Below are positions 25,201 through 37,381 of a stretch of DNA of 64,000 nucleotides, piece by piece. Position 1 is the first letter of the stretch, and the number at the start of each line of letters is the position of its first letter. Origin of the DNA: Monosiga brevicollis MX1 (lineage: Eukaryota; Opisthokonta; Choanoflagellata; Craspedida; Salpingoecidae); assembly GCF_000002865.3 (NCBI RefSeq), contig NW_001865065.1, positions 422,812-486,811 of the forward strand, given 5' to 3'. A program made the position numbers and the translations under genes. Under the pieces are notes generated by a model. That model saw nothing but the letters and a program-made list of their open reading frames with translations, made no database searches and was not told the origin of the DNA.

Positions 25201-25738
25201 AATGCAGTGCCGGTGTTTCACCAGTGTGCTCACACCAGGCGATGAGGTCACTCCAGAAGATGCCTGACGCAAGAAGATTGGGCATGTTTCACAACGAGCG
25301 CCTGAGAGAATGCTGAGGGACAAGAACAAAAGGGGAGAGACCAGAACCTCCATGCAATCTCATTGAGATGCGTCCAGCTCCGTATCGCACGACCAAGGTG
25401 GCGTGCCCGTTTGGAGTTTGCAGAGCACAATCGGGGGTCACCTGGTTGAGGCAGCACGTACCGGCATACTGCATATCCTCCAGTTCGGCATCGGCTCCAA
25501 ACCATATAGCTACGCGAGGCACGCGACTCTTGACGTGCACGAGGTAGACGCCGCGGGAGTAGAAGATGCCAGCGCTCACTGGTGCTTGCAACTGCAGGGC
25601 ATGGTGACGGACTTGCCACACAGTGATAGTCGCACCCGCCTTGGCTCCAGCGTCGAACTGTGGCGTCAAGGGATGAGCATGAATGTCCAACCACGGATCG
25701 CGTCAAGGATTGAATACATGGTCAACGTGCACGGGCAT
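22229..25738 (-). CDS. Gelsolin-repeat protein with phosphotyrosine array and SH2 domain, 10 exons
   Basis: Exons in transcript order: 25738-25718, 25657-25348, 25263-24911, 24836-24767, 24644-24438, 24357-24197, 24050-23967, 23897-23535, 23453-22592 and 22473-22229. They join in frame to 891 residues. N-terminal third: gelsolin-like repeats. The first holds ITVWQVRHHALQL, SAGIFYSRGVYLVHVKS, IWFGADAELEDMQYAG and HFEIQGTESPHFVSLF; the second holds GIFILNVGDRLWAWQGRD. A third, weaker one holds GPGHIVLAFADNAIVLWRGN. Residues about 524-800 contain 13 spaced tyrosines: YMNL, YVN, YEEM, YEDV and repeated VYGN and TYGEAL. The C-terminus is an SH2 domain: FFHQLDREQALEKFK, then GTFLFRPYKKD with the phosphate-binding arginine, then GKLTHHHVRW. 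In known families gelsolin repeats bind and sever actin, and SH2 binds phosphotyrosine. The combined role, tyrosine-kinase-controlled actin remodelling, is inference. The tiny first exon is the least certain; the intron before 23897 shows a CTAAC branch-point-like site. Confidence 0.85.
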
Positions 25739-26638
<900 letters not shown>

Positions 26639-27737
26639 ATGAGTCAAACCCAAACAGAGGAGCGTGTGGATGCCACCGTCGAAACCAAGGGAGTGGAGCA
26701 CCATGATCAGGAGCATCAGAACCTCAGCTTGGCCCTGCGCGCCATGGCTGGTGAGTGAAACTGTGCCCACCATTTGACAAGGCTCGTCCAGCTTATCGGG
26801 ACATGTGCCTGCAATCGTTGACGCAATCCCTCCATGCCGTGCACCGACTGCTTCTTGTGTTTTTTTTTTTTTTTTTTCAACCAACGCCGCAGGTCCAGTC
26901 ATGACCAATCTCTCTGTCGGTGGCGTCTCGGGCTATGTGAGTGTCCTGATCCATTCCGCTGTACACCCAGGGCAGGAGGCCTCGCACATGCTTCCTCACC
27001 TCAACCTCAACGCGTGCGGGCCGTAGTGCGCTGGCATGGCTGTAAAAAAGGTCAGCAAGGCTGCTGCCAGTGCTGTAGGCGTGGCCTTTTTGACCCTGCA
27101 GCTTTTAGGTACGCGTATATACCCGGTGCTGGTGCTGGGCTGGCTCGTGTTCTGCCCCACCACCATCTCATGTCAAACGCCCACTCGTTGCGTGCCCTCC
27201 CCTGAAGCCTACAATGGCTTTATCACAGTGCATTGGTAGGTTACTACGTGCCTGTACTTCTTTCGCCTCGCCGCCATCCATCTTCACCCATTGTCTTGGT
27301 ATGCTGCCTGGCAATACTGACCATGGTGCCAACCTTACCTAATGTGCAGGGACAGGATTGAGGCGAAGATCAAGTCGATCTTTGACAAGGACGGTGATGG
27401 CAAGATTGACCCCGAGTTTTGGCAGCAGCAGGTGGGGCTCAGCATCGCTCAACACCAGATAGCAAAATGAGCTTATTGCAGACAGCTGGCTGTCCTGTTG
27501 CATCATCTCACTCCCTTGGCTCCATTGACGTAGCTGGAGAAGGTCATGACATATCAGCTCCCTGCCTCATTCACGGGCTTTGGCATCGGATTTGGTCTGG
27601 GCCTGCGGTATGATTGCCCACTTGTCCACTCATCTTATGGATACATGGATGAATTTAAACACTCGCACCTAAATCCCGCACTCACTGGCACTATAACCGT
27701 CCAATGTTGCTGCGTGGACGCCCATAGCTACTCGTGA
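26639..27737 (+). CDS. FUN14-domain (FUNDC1-like) membrane protein, 7 exons
   Basis: FUN14 proteins are small proteins of the mitochondrial outer membrane; animal FUNDC1 is a mitophagy receptor. Exons 26639-26750, 26893-26936, 27027-27108, 27208-27235, 27350-27431, 27534-27607 and 27728-27737 give 143 residues. The core matches the family in order: NLSVGGVSGYCAGMAVKKVS, AAASAVGVAFLTLQLL, YNGFITVHWDRIEAKIK, and a C-terminal glycine-rich membrane segment FGIGFGLGLR. The soluble loop holds DKDGDGKIDPEF, which resembles an EF-hand calcium loop except for F at position 12. No YxxL-type LC3-interacting motif is seen near the N-terminus, so a mitophagy role is unproven. The last exon is 10 nt (RYS-stop in frame); reading through its donor would add about 40 unrelated residues instead. 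Confidence 0.88.
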
Positions 27738-30700
27738 TCATGGATTGGAGACTCGGCCCCCGGCCCCTCGGCAGGACCGGCATTTGGCTCGGTGCTTGCG
27801 GGCCGCTGTGCCTCTTGTGTTGCAGGCACCTCCTCGACTGCTTCGGTTTCGGAAGGACGCTGGCGCAATGTGCCCGTGACAAAAGCCGTGTTGCGAAGCG
27901 GTTGTAGCTGAATCACCACCTGCTCAATCCGGCATAACCCCCAGCATCACCAGATCAGATGGATGTACAAAGGCAGTTTGTGCGTGCACGTCTGCTTGGG
28001 GCTCATAGGCGTGTTTGAATGTTCTCGTGTTTTGTGACAGAACGAGTGTGTTTGTGTGCGTAGCGTTGTCCCCACACAGAAATCAATCCCAAGTACTTTG
28101 GGCGTCAAACAACACACCTTGATGCCATCTTGTCGGAGTGCACTGCGTCGATGGTAGGCCCGCTGCACTTTGCTGCTGTCGGCAGCGCTGGCCAAGACCA
28201 TCATCCACGCATGCAGTTGACCCCCACTCAATCCGGAGCGCACCAGCTGGCGAAAGCGGGCCCGCTATTATTACCAAGCCCAAGCAACATGATGGGTGAA
28301 GACGTGAAGCGGCAAGGCGTTTTGAAGGGGGCGCTCAACCAGCTTGGCATGCATCATACCCGTGGTTGGGGCTCGTTCTCAGCCTGTTGGTTCAGTGTTT
28401 GAACCAAGCTGCACAAGGCGGTCTCAGCGTTGCGAACTTCCGTTGTCTCACACAAGCCCGGCTCCCTGCCGGATGATCAAATTTGACAGACGAGCGGGCA
28501 AGGTGTTAAGGTCAAATCAGGAAATCAGGGAATGAAGGTGACGAGCACACACAACAGCATGAGCGCCTGGGAGAGGGATCTGAAACACACCCCTCCAGCT
28601 CCAGCTCGTCAAGGCGCAATAGCTCGCTCACTGCCTCGCACACTAGCCACACATCTTGCTCACTCTTGGTCAAGCTGGGCGTCAATGGCAAGGCCGTAAA
28701 CTGCAGCCCGTGTAGAAGTAGAACCTCAAGGCAGTCGGCCAGGCTAATGATTGTCAGCAGAGTCGATTCGGTAATCCGATGGTACCGCGGACGATGGTGA
28801 GCACGTGCGGGAGCCACGCTGGAGTACACGACACTTGGAGCATGACAACTCAACGCACCGATCAGCAGCTTCATTGAGATCGGCTCGTGTGGGCTTGCGG
28901 CCCTCAACGAGCAGTTCCTGCATTGTTTCACCTAGCTTGTGCAAAATGGCATCGGCTGACTTGATCAGCCGGTCGTCGCGTTGTGCCGCTATATTGTGCG
29001 CAGCACAAAGTGAGTTACTACCCAGGCAGGCCAGTCAAATCGATGATATGGTGCCGCATGTGCCACGACTTACAACGGCTGAACCAGTTCCAAGCTGACG
29101 CCTAAGAGGCACAGACAAAGTAGGAAAGTGGGCCAAGCATCAATGAGGATGAAAACGTTGCCCCAGCTCGCCTAGAGTTCCAGGCTCGATCTAGTCTCAG
29201 GAAGAACTTGGAACTTTCCATTCTAACTTACCCGTTTGGTGGCGGGCGTGTCCTGTTCGGCGCGTCGGGCCAAAAGCCGGCGCTTATAATCATCGAAGTG
29301 CACGCGCAACTGCTGGCGCGCATCGTCCACCAGCTGTTGCAAATCCTCTTCGATGAACTGAAAGGCATAGCTGTCCAACGCCGCAGAAGATTTGACACCA
29401 AGAAAATAAGCGGTTGGCTGGGAACAAAGGGGGCCTCCGACAGAGGCCCCAAAAATTGGCTGCACAGTCGGTACTGACCTGAGTTTGATGATTTCGTCGG
29501 GCGAGTGGGCCATATTGGGGGCTTCTGAAATGGCGTTGAGAACGGCAGCCGTATCTTCGGCCTGAGTCAGGCGCGATTCAGCCAACGTCAACAGCGCAAG
29601 GCTTATCTGCAAGCGTGTGTGTGTGTGGCGCAGACAGTGAGACCTGGACACAACAATGGCGAGGCAGTGCATCCAACGATGCTCTTATTCTTCCATGGTG
29701 CGTGAAATGCATCCAACCTTGAACAGACTGAGACGACCATCAAAGACGTAGCAGTCCCAAATGCGGAGCGTAAAATGCGTGGGGGCAACTCCGGCAAAGA
29801 TGGTAATAAACCAATTCAGGGTAATGAGGGACAGCTCAATACTGTATTCCTCCAGAATGTCATGTACCCTGGGTAAATGCAATCGCACAAGTTCCCTGTT
29901 CCAAACAAACGATAAAAAAACTGGTCCATGAGACAAAAAGAACCTGAAATGCCTGTCAAAGTCTCAGTAGCCAACACGGCTCTGAGTTAACCTACCGAAG
30001 AACCTGTTGATCCGCCATGGCGCCTAGCAACGTGGAGCCATAGTAGTCATCACTGACGTGCTCGCGGAGCAAGGCCTGTATAAACCAAAAGGCCTCTTCT
30101 TCCTCCATGATTAATGTGGCCCAGCCGACAAGCATGCCCAGCCCTTGACAATAGCCGATGTCTGGACGGTACCAGGCCGTGGCCGTCAAAATCCGCCGCA
30201 GGCTGCATTGGTGGTGTCGCGAATTGGGGTGAGAAGCGAACGAGAGAGGGTTCATCAGTTGTGAGGGACAAGAAATAAAATTTTGGGCTTGAGGTGGATA
30301 AGCGAGTACTGACCGGGCCACGGCCTCGGACTCGAGCGATTGGAAAAGAATATTATCAGGGAAGGTGCGCAAAAGATCTTTGCGCATCTGGTGAGGTCCC
30401 CGAACGAGATGAAGTGAGAAAAGGATGTCCCCCATGGCTACAATGCAGACATGGACAATGCTAGATGCATGTCAGAAAGCGAGCCATTGGAGAGGATGGG
30501 ACAAGCACCTGGACGAGCGACTCGGTCGTCTCGAGCTCAAATCCTCCACAGGCCACAAGCTCGTCGTAGCGCAGAGGACATTCCTGCCGCAGAAGAGGGG
30601 CACGCGTGGCACGCAGCCACACTTGTCGCCGCAAATCGTGGGGACAGCCGCCCAGCAAGGCTTGCTACAGAACAAAAGCGAAAAGACGCTACCCGTGAGT

Positions 30701-31622
30701 AGCAGCTCCACGATTGTGCGGGCGCTCCAAACAAGGGGAGAGGAACCAGGATACGAAGAAGAACAAGCCTGTGAAGACGCACCCAGACGTTGTCCATTTT
30801 GGGCAGGAACCAGAGCGGAGACAGCCAAGCGTTCCATTCTGGATCGGCAATACGGTCATCGGGGCCGATTTGCACAATAAAGACATCCTCGCGGGCCTTG
30901 GCATTGTAGTCTTCAAGGAGGTCCAACCATTGTGGCCGGGTGTTGTGACGCTCCTGGATGAGATTGGTGGGTTTGGACGTGTACTGCCGTGCCGCATCAT
31001 CTGGGGAGCGCCCGACGGAAGCGTGTTCTTCCTCTGGGACTTTGCCTGTTGGTTGTGCAGGCTCAACAGATGGGCTGTCGTGCACGTCAGTAAAGGCATC
31101 ATCCTCGCCACTCCCCGTGATACTGGCATCGACCTGGATGGGAGCACCGGTCGCATCGGCGCTGCAATCAAATCCCAGTGCATCAATGGTCGGGCCTGGC
31201 TCGAAGCGTACGCGCTGCCGAGCAAAGGGCTTGCGTGCACTGGGCTGGAGCACGAGGAGCTTGACATGATCGGCACCGTGTGAGCGCAACAGGGATTGAA
31301 CGGCAGCGACGTTGACATGGATGATGTGATGGCCGTTGATGGCAAGGCACTGGTCTCCTGATCGAGCACCAGCGACCTGGGCAGCTCCCAGATTTTCCAC
31401 AGTGGCAATGCTGACTGGGCGTGTATCTTGCAGGGTCATGTGAAAGCTGTGGTTGCCCTTGCGCAGGCAAAGCAGCCGCGGGTTGGCGCGATGTTCGTTG
31501 TTTTCGGGCAGTGCTTCGCATTCGCGGGCCAAGGGGCGACCCTGCTCGACCACGCTGGCCAACACACCAGACAAGGGCTCACCCAGCAAAAGGCTGTGTG
31601 CGCGTGCCGGGCCGCCCACCAT
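27728..31622 (-). CDS. PDZ-TBC-RUN RabGAP, SGSM3-related
   Basis: A multi-exon gene; exon edges are approximate except for the ends. The ATG is at 31622 and the TAG at 27730-27728. The first exon (to about 30780) encodes a PDZ domain with IATVENLGAAQVAGARSGDQ and CLAINGHHI, then a disordered stretch. Next is a TBC domain (about 30660-29480): LLGGCPHDLRRQVWLR, then the arginine-finger motif MRKDLLRTFPDN and the glutamine-finger motif IGYCQGLGMLVGWATL. It continues with YYGSTLLGAMADQQVLREL and IELSLITLNWFITIFAGV. Both catalytic fingers are present, so it should act as a GTPase-activating protein for a Rab. The C-terminus resembles a RUN domain (LEVLLLHGLQFTALP; LVRSGLSGGQLHAWMMVLAS). TBC and RUN order and wording match SGSM3/RUTBC3; the N-terminal PDZ does not, and I did not find the SGSM3 SH3. 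Confidence 0.8.
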
Positions 31623-31705
31623 GTTGGCCACGCGCACACACACACGCACGCACGCACTCTCTCTCGTCTGCGCGGCGCGCTGCCGATGAGCGATATGGAG
31701 GAGCG

Positions 31706-31707
31706 CT

Positions 31708-31753
<46 letters not shown>
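31706..31753 (+). repeat. CA dinucleotide repeat
   Basis: About 22 CA units roughly 85 nt upstream of the PDZ-TBC-RUN start codon; it reads as GT on that gene's sense strand. Confidence 0.95.
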
Positions 31754-31755
<2 letters not shown>

Positions 31756-32101
31756 AGAGTTCTTTGTAACTTTCAAGACTGCGGACAGTGAGAGGGGTTC
31801 ACATTGGAGATGACAGCTCCACCTCTGTAAAATGAAGTTTTGGCTCGGGTGTATCAAGCACTGTTGTTGGTTTTGACTCATAATCTGCTTGTTCTTCTTC
31901 ATCTTCTCTCCTTAGTTTAACCTTGTATAGAGTTGACTTTCTCATAAAGTCTTCATTATCTCCCTCGCTGTCTTCATCATCTCAATCTTTGACGGAACAG
32001 CAAGCGGCCGATGTTACCAAGTGTAAGCCATTTACTGACAGCTGGTTCCCCAGTTCAGGTTTGTAACAAAAGAACTCAAAGCAACAAAAGAATCAACACA
32101 A

Positions 32102-32103
<2 letters not shown>

Positions 32104-32188
<85 letters not shown>
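32104..32188 (+). repeat. CT microsatellite upstream of PSMB7
   Basis: About 40 CT units with one interruption. The pyrimidine strand is sense for PSMB7. Confidence 0.97.
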
Positions 32189-32189
<1 letters not shown>

Positions 32190-32542
32190 GTGTAAGTGAG
32201 GTGGCGCTGGCTCGGCCGGCCAGGAAACGGCAGCGTCCGTTTGGCCAGTGCCTGTGTGTGAATGAAAGCATTCGAAAATAAACAGAAAGAGGGCTCGCAC
32301 GGTTGTCACATGGCTGTTTTTGCTGGTGTGAGGTGGTCACTGCCGCCCAGGGTGGGAATGAGCGCGGCGTGACGTGCTCGCTGCACTTGTGTGTGAGCCA
32401 GTGACCTCACGCGCGGGCGCTTTTGCTGAACTGACCCTGGACATCCCACTGGCTGTTCCTGGTGTCATGACATGAGTAGAACAACATTAGTAGCTCAGTG
32501 CACCAGTGCCTCAGTTCCGACGCTCCCTTTTTGTCCAGCAAA

Positions 32543-34442
32543 ATGGCCCAGGAACTTGTGGCCCCGAGCCTTCCCGGCTTCACCTTTGACAATGTTGAGC
32601 GGTGCGTCCGGCAATGGCGCGGCGGCAGCCTTTGAAAACCCAGCCTCGCTTTGCCTCGCCGTATTCGAAACCACATGGCTTGCCCTCACTTGAATCTCCC
32701 CGTGCAGCAACCAGCACCTTGGCGCTGCCGGCTACGCCTTGCCCAAGTTTACCAAGACCGGTACCACTATTTGCGGTGTCATCTACAAGGTCAGTTGATC
32801 AAGAATGTGCCGTCCCAACGTTCTTGCCCACCGACGCATGTGGCTCCTTTTTGTTACTGCAGCGCGGTACCCTGGCTTCAATCAAAAAGGGCTGGCTTAA
32901 GCACAGCGCCAAGGGCCAAGAGGGCTTGCGTGGCCGTTGTCTCATGTATTATGGCGGCATGATCTGTCCGTGTCTATCTGCTTGGCTACCATCAGGATGG
33001 CGTTGTTCTTGGCGCTGATACCCGCGCCACGGCGGTACGTGAGGCATACATACCCAGGGTTTGCTGGGACCGTGATTGCCTGGGTGCACAATCCCAACAC
33101 CGTTGACTCACGCTCGGCGCTGTCATGGCACCGTCTTTCCCGCAGGGCTCCATTGTTGCTGACAAGAACTGCTCCAAGATTCACTACATCGCTCCCAACA
33201 TCTAGTGCGTGTGCATTGATCTGACCACTTGCGCTGTGGTGCCCTTGGTGCTGGGCGCTGAGCTACCTTGCCCCGATCAAGAGGCTCACTCACCAGCCGC
33301 TCATTCGCATCTCATAGTTGCTGTGGCGCCGGTACGGCTGCCGACACGGAGAGCGTCACCAACGTGGTGGCCTCGCAGCTCGAGCTGCACCGTCTTCAGA
33401 CTGACCGCGAGGTGCGATGCCGTCGCGCGAAGCCTCCCCCCTGTCCCGCCCTTTTTTTGTCAAGACTTGAACCTCTCACTACCTTGCGGATTGCTTCTTT
33501 AGTCACGAACCATCACGGCGCTGCGCGTCCTGAAGCAGCACCTTTTCAGGTCAGAACCGCGCAGCCTCGATTTTTTTTATCGTTGCGGTATCAATCCTAT
33601 CTGACCAAATTGTCATAATTTGATTTGACTCGGGGAACGCACAGGTATCAAGGCCACGTGTCGGCAGCCCTGGTGCTGGGTGGCGTTGACATCAACGGCC
33701 CAGTGCTGTACAGCATCCATCCCCACGGCAGTACAGACAAACTTCCCTACGTCACGATGGGTGCGTCTGGCCCCGTGCCTGACGCCACATGTGCATCTTA
33801 TCGTCGTTCAAAACGCTTATCTCCGCGCGCATGTCGCACAACCACGCTAACACGGTTTCTTTTTTGATAGGCTCTGGTTCCCTTGCCGCCATGGGTGTCT
33901 TTGAGGCCGGTTTCCGCAAGGACATGAGCGTAAGTGGGAGTAGCAGAGTGAAGGAAGCGAGCCCAAAAGCGTCTGCATAAATCTTTGACTTTGTTGCCCA
34001 CCACCCCTGCCCCTCGGGCCAACCTGCTGTTAGGAGGAGGAGGCGAAGAAGCTTGTGCGCGATGCCATTGCTGCGGGTATCTTTAATGATCTGGTATGTG
34101 TGGCACGCCATATTCATATGCATTGGCAATTGCGAGGCTTTGATATTCGATGAGCGTGCGTTGTTCCTGATTGTGGCATCTCCAACGCGTTGCTCCTGTG
34201 GCCGCACGGTACAGGGCTCGGGCAGCAACGTCGACTTGTGTGTGATCAAGAAGGGTGAGGTGGACTACATTCGGCCCCACGAGATTGCCAACGTCAAGGG
34301 TGAGCGCCTGAACGAGTACAAATACCCCAAGGGCTCGACGGCCGTCCTCACAGAGCTGATCAAGCCCGTGGTGGTGGATGAAGTGGTCCACCCCGTGACT
34401 GCCTCTGCGGTGGCCGGCATGGAAACGGCTTCTGATTTGTAA
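32543..34442 (+). CDS. PSMB7: 20S proteasome subunit beta-2 (PSMB7), 10 exons
   Basis: Trypsin-like catalytic subunit of the 20S proteasome. Exons 32543-32601, 32708-32789, 32996-33034, 33146-33204, 33318-33411, 33503-33549, 33645-33760, 33871-33929, 34034-34093 and 34215-34442 give 280 residues (human 277). The propeptide ends at TKTG, and the mature N-terminal threonine is about residue 39 ([19 protein letters not shown]). Further family blocks are [54 protein letters not shown] and the C-terminal arm [16 protein letters not shown], which in the family wraps around beta-3. The [10 protein letters not shown] segment near the C-terminus is also conserved. All ten exons join in frame. Confidence 0.96.
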
Positions 34443-35178
34443 CATGTTTCTATCCGTGGGGCTCTGGCCCTTTTTGTACGTACATCCGAAAGGATGCCTG
34501 TGTCATCTGTGACCCTTTGTGTGTTCCCCTTTCTGCCTTTGTGCAATTTTGTCTTGCCGCCGTTTCACGGCCCCCAGCCCCGTACAAACGTTGACCTTTG
34601 ATTGTCCAACTGCCCCAGCCATGCGCATGTCATTGATGCGACCCTCCACTTGATGTTGTTTGTCTTTTCTCCTCACCTGCTCGACGAGCCGACCCTGTGT
34701 CATCGTTACACGCAATTCACATGGCATCAACACCATCATGCTGCAACTTTCGACGTGAACGAGCATTCACTCACTCTTCGCACACACACCCCAATAAGAA
34801 AAAAAAAAAAAAAAAAGATGAAAGAAAGAAAGATGACATGTGTGTGTGTGTGTGTGTGTGTCAACAAATGAGAGGACACCCCGCCCCCTCTTGGTTTCCG
34901 TCTGCCGGACACATGTTTGAGCTGCGCATTTGGCTCGCCGATGCTCCCCGCCCCCCCAAAAAAGGGTTGGGCACCCCGTGTAGCCGTTTGCCGCCGTTGC
35001 TTTTCACTGCCCCTCTTCTGCATCAAGCGTGCTGAGCCACGTGAAGTTTCTTCATTCCATGGATCGCAGGGTTATGAGCCGGTTGTGAGCTAGAAGCTCA
35101 ACAATTCATGCACGCGTGCCTGGCTGCTGGGCCGCAGCGAGTCGGCGTTGAGAGCGAGCCCGGCCACATAGAGGCAGC
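34443..35178. other. Spacer PSMB7 / rhomboid-like gene
   Basis: Tandem spacer. It contains a run of about 18 A residues (34799-34816), a GT array (34842-34862), and a short C-run/A-run at about 34951-34965. No gene seen. Confidence 0.55.
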
Positions 35179-37381
35179 ATGAATCGCTCTGGGCGGGTGG
35201 GACCCTTACCGCCACTGCAGCTCTCGCCCAGGCGTCAGTCGCGCATGCTTACTTTGGAAGAGACTACAAATGCCTCTCCCGGTGCCTCATCCGTGTTTTG
35301 GGCAGAGTCTGCGCCTCAAAGCCCCTTGCGAGACACCATCACCCCCAGCCACGTGAACCTGATCAAGAGCCCCACAACCGCAACACGCCACAGTCGCCTC
35401 GGCCTTTTCAACTCGAGCCACACAACCATTGTAACCCAGCTCTCCTACCGCGATGACCAGAGCGAACATGCTTCCCTAGACCTTGCTGATGCCAGCAGTC
35501 CACACGTGTCAAAGCGGGGTGGCACCTACCTTCAGGGTCTCTTGCAGTACGTGGTGCCCCATCAAGGTCGGCTGGACCCCGAATTCTCGCCCTTTGGCCA
35601 TATGTACACTCTCTATGTGCCAGACTCAGCCGACCAGCTATACTTTGACGCCGGTGCATACAACGGTCGCGTTTTGATCAATGGCGAGCCCCCACAGCAA
35701 CCCGTTACCGTCGCGCACGCCACCACCGCTCAGGTGGTGGTCCTCGAAGTTTTTTCCCAACCACCAACTACCGTTCGTACAGCCCCAGATCTGGTCACCC
35801 CAGATGCTGACCTTGGTGGGCCGACGACCGAGACAGAAGGGACGGAGCCGGATGCGCTTATGCAAGTGCGCGTGAGCTACTCCCTGCACATAGTCCGAGT
35901 TCCCGCCAATGACTCGCGCCTGGCGCCGCCCATCAAATCCCGGGCCCAATTTCTGGAAGAGGCCGTGCAGCAACCACCCAACGATGAAGCCATGATGGTT
36001 GTGCGTGCCCGTACAAGCGAGTTCCCCGATGATTTGACCCTGGTACCCGGAACTTTGCTCGATGCTGAGGTTGTGACCGAGGACTGGGCCTTTGGCACCA
36101 CCCGTAGCGTGCGTCCGGAGAGCGGTTGGTTTCCACTTGCCTGCGTTGAACCCATGACACAACATGCGCCCCGCTTGCAAGCCTCTTGTCGGCTGGGCTT
36201 GGCCTGGGAAAACTGGCCCACGCAGCTGCCGTCAATGCCTGCCCGTGGGCAGCAGCGCCGTGAAAGCCACCCCTCGCAACGGGAGCATGCCAACCCCGAC
36301 ATGCCAGATCGCGATGGGATGAGCGACGATGACGATTACAGCGATTCGGGCTGGTTGGGCTCGATATATTGCGGTGGAGGTGTCCCCTACATGACCGTGC
36401 TCCTTTGTGTCACCAACCTGGCTCTGTGGCTTGCGTCCCTTGGCTCGGATGAGGGCACTGCGACCCTGCAAGAGAATCCTTTAATAGGAGCTTCGATGAA
36501 AACCCTGCGCGATTACGGCGCCTGTGACCCGCACAGCTTGCGAGAGGGACAGTTGCAGTTGCTGGTGAGCCCGGTGCTGGTGAGCCGAGGCGTCATTGCT
36601 CTGATTCACGACATCATCTGCCTTGCCCTCATGGGTGTCCCTTTTGAGCACGCGCACGGCGCCTGGGCCATGGTGGTGCTGGCTGTATGTGCCACCAGCT
36701 GCGGTACAGCCGTGGCAGCGGTGGCCACGGCCCCGTGGATTACAACGGGTCCTGCCGCTCTAGTGGCTGGTCTCATGGCGACCAATGTCGGCGTGGTTGT
36801 GGCAGACGAAGTTCAGGGGGCTCGCCGGCGGCTCGTGCTGTGGACGTGCAGCATGGTTTTGGTTACATCCGTCATCCTGGCCCTCTTTCCGGGTGCCTCC
36901 TGGTGGTATCTGGTACGTCCCAGCATTCCGCCTGTGATAATTGACATATACAACTTTTATGTTGTTGTTTTTTTGTTTTTTTTGCTTACCCGCTCTGGCT
37001 TTTTTGTTGCATGTAGCTGGGCGGCTTTTTTGGTGGTGCCGCGGCAGGCCTTTACTTTCACTGTCGCAGCGAAGACACGCTCAGCGCCAAGCTGGCTGTA
37101 GTGGATCCGTCGCGGCGTGCTTTTCAGACCCGTCGAGCGCGCTATGCGCTGCTGTTTCTCCTTGTCACCTTTGTGGTGACGCTTGGTATGTTGTTTTGTG
37201 CAGTTCTCGCGGCACGTCCGACAAACGACCTTAGCTCATCTCATGGTGTCCATGGTGTGTGGGTACATTTGCAGTGCTGGTGGTCGTGTCGCTGACTGCG
37301 ATTACAGTAGACGATTCATGTCAAGCGTGCAGGCATGCCACTTGTATTGATGCATATGATTGGTGTCGCCTCGATCGGTAG
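35179..37381 (+). CDS. Rhomboid-like multi-pass protein lacking protease residues, with SH3-like region, 3 exons
   Basis: Exons 35179-36912, 37017-37185 and about 37275-37381 give 669 residues. The N-terminal cytosolic half of about 400 residues includes a beta-rich segment (YTLYVPDSADQLYFDAG, then NGRVLINGEPP). It also has a segment that reads as an SH3 fold (VRARTSEFPDDLTLVPGTLL, then SGWFPLACVEPM). The C-terminal half has about seven hydrophobic spans, starting at VPYMTVLLCVTNLALWLAS. The span pattern, a loop with SPVLVSRGVIALIHDIICLALMG, and the glycine helix GGFFGGAAAGLYF recall the rhomboid fold. Where active rhomboids have GxSG the sequence reads TGPAALVAG, and the catalytic histidine helix lacks histidine. 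It would thus be a pseudoprotease like iRhoms or derlins. Rhomboid assignment is moderate; the membrane topology is clear. Confidence 0.7.

Larger units (their letters stand above)
31623..32542. other. Divergent promoter region, PDZ-TBC-RUN gene / PSMB7
   Basis: Head-to-head spacer with a CA array (31706-31753) near the minus-strand gene and a CT array (32104-32188) about 355 nt before the PSMB7 start. No gene seen. Confidence 0.6.
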
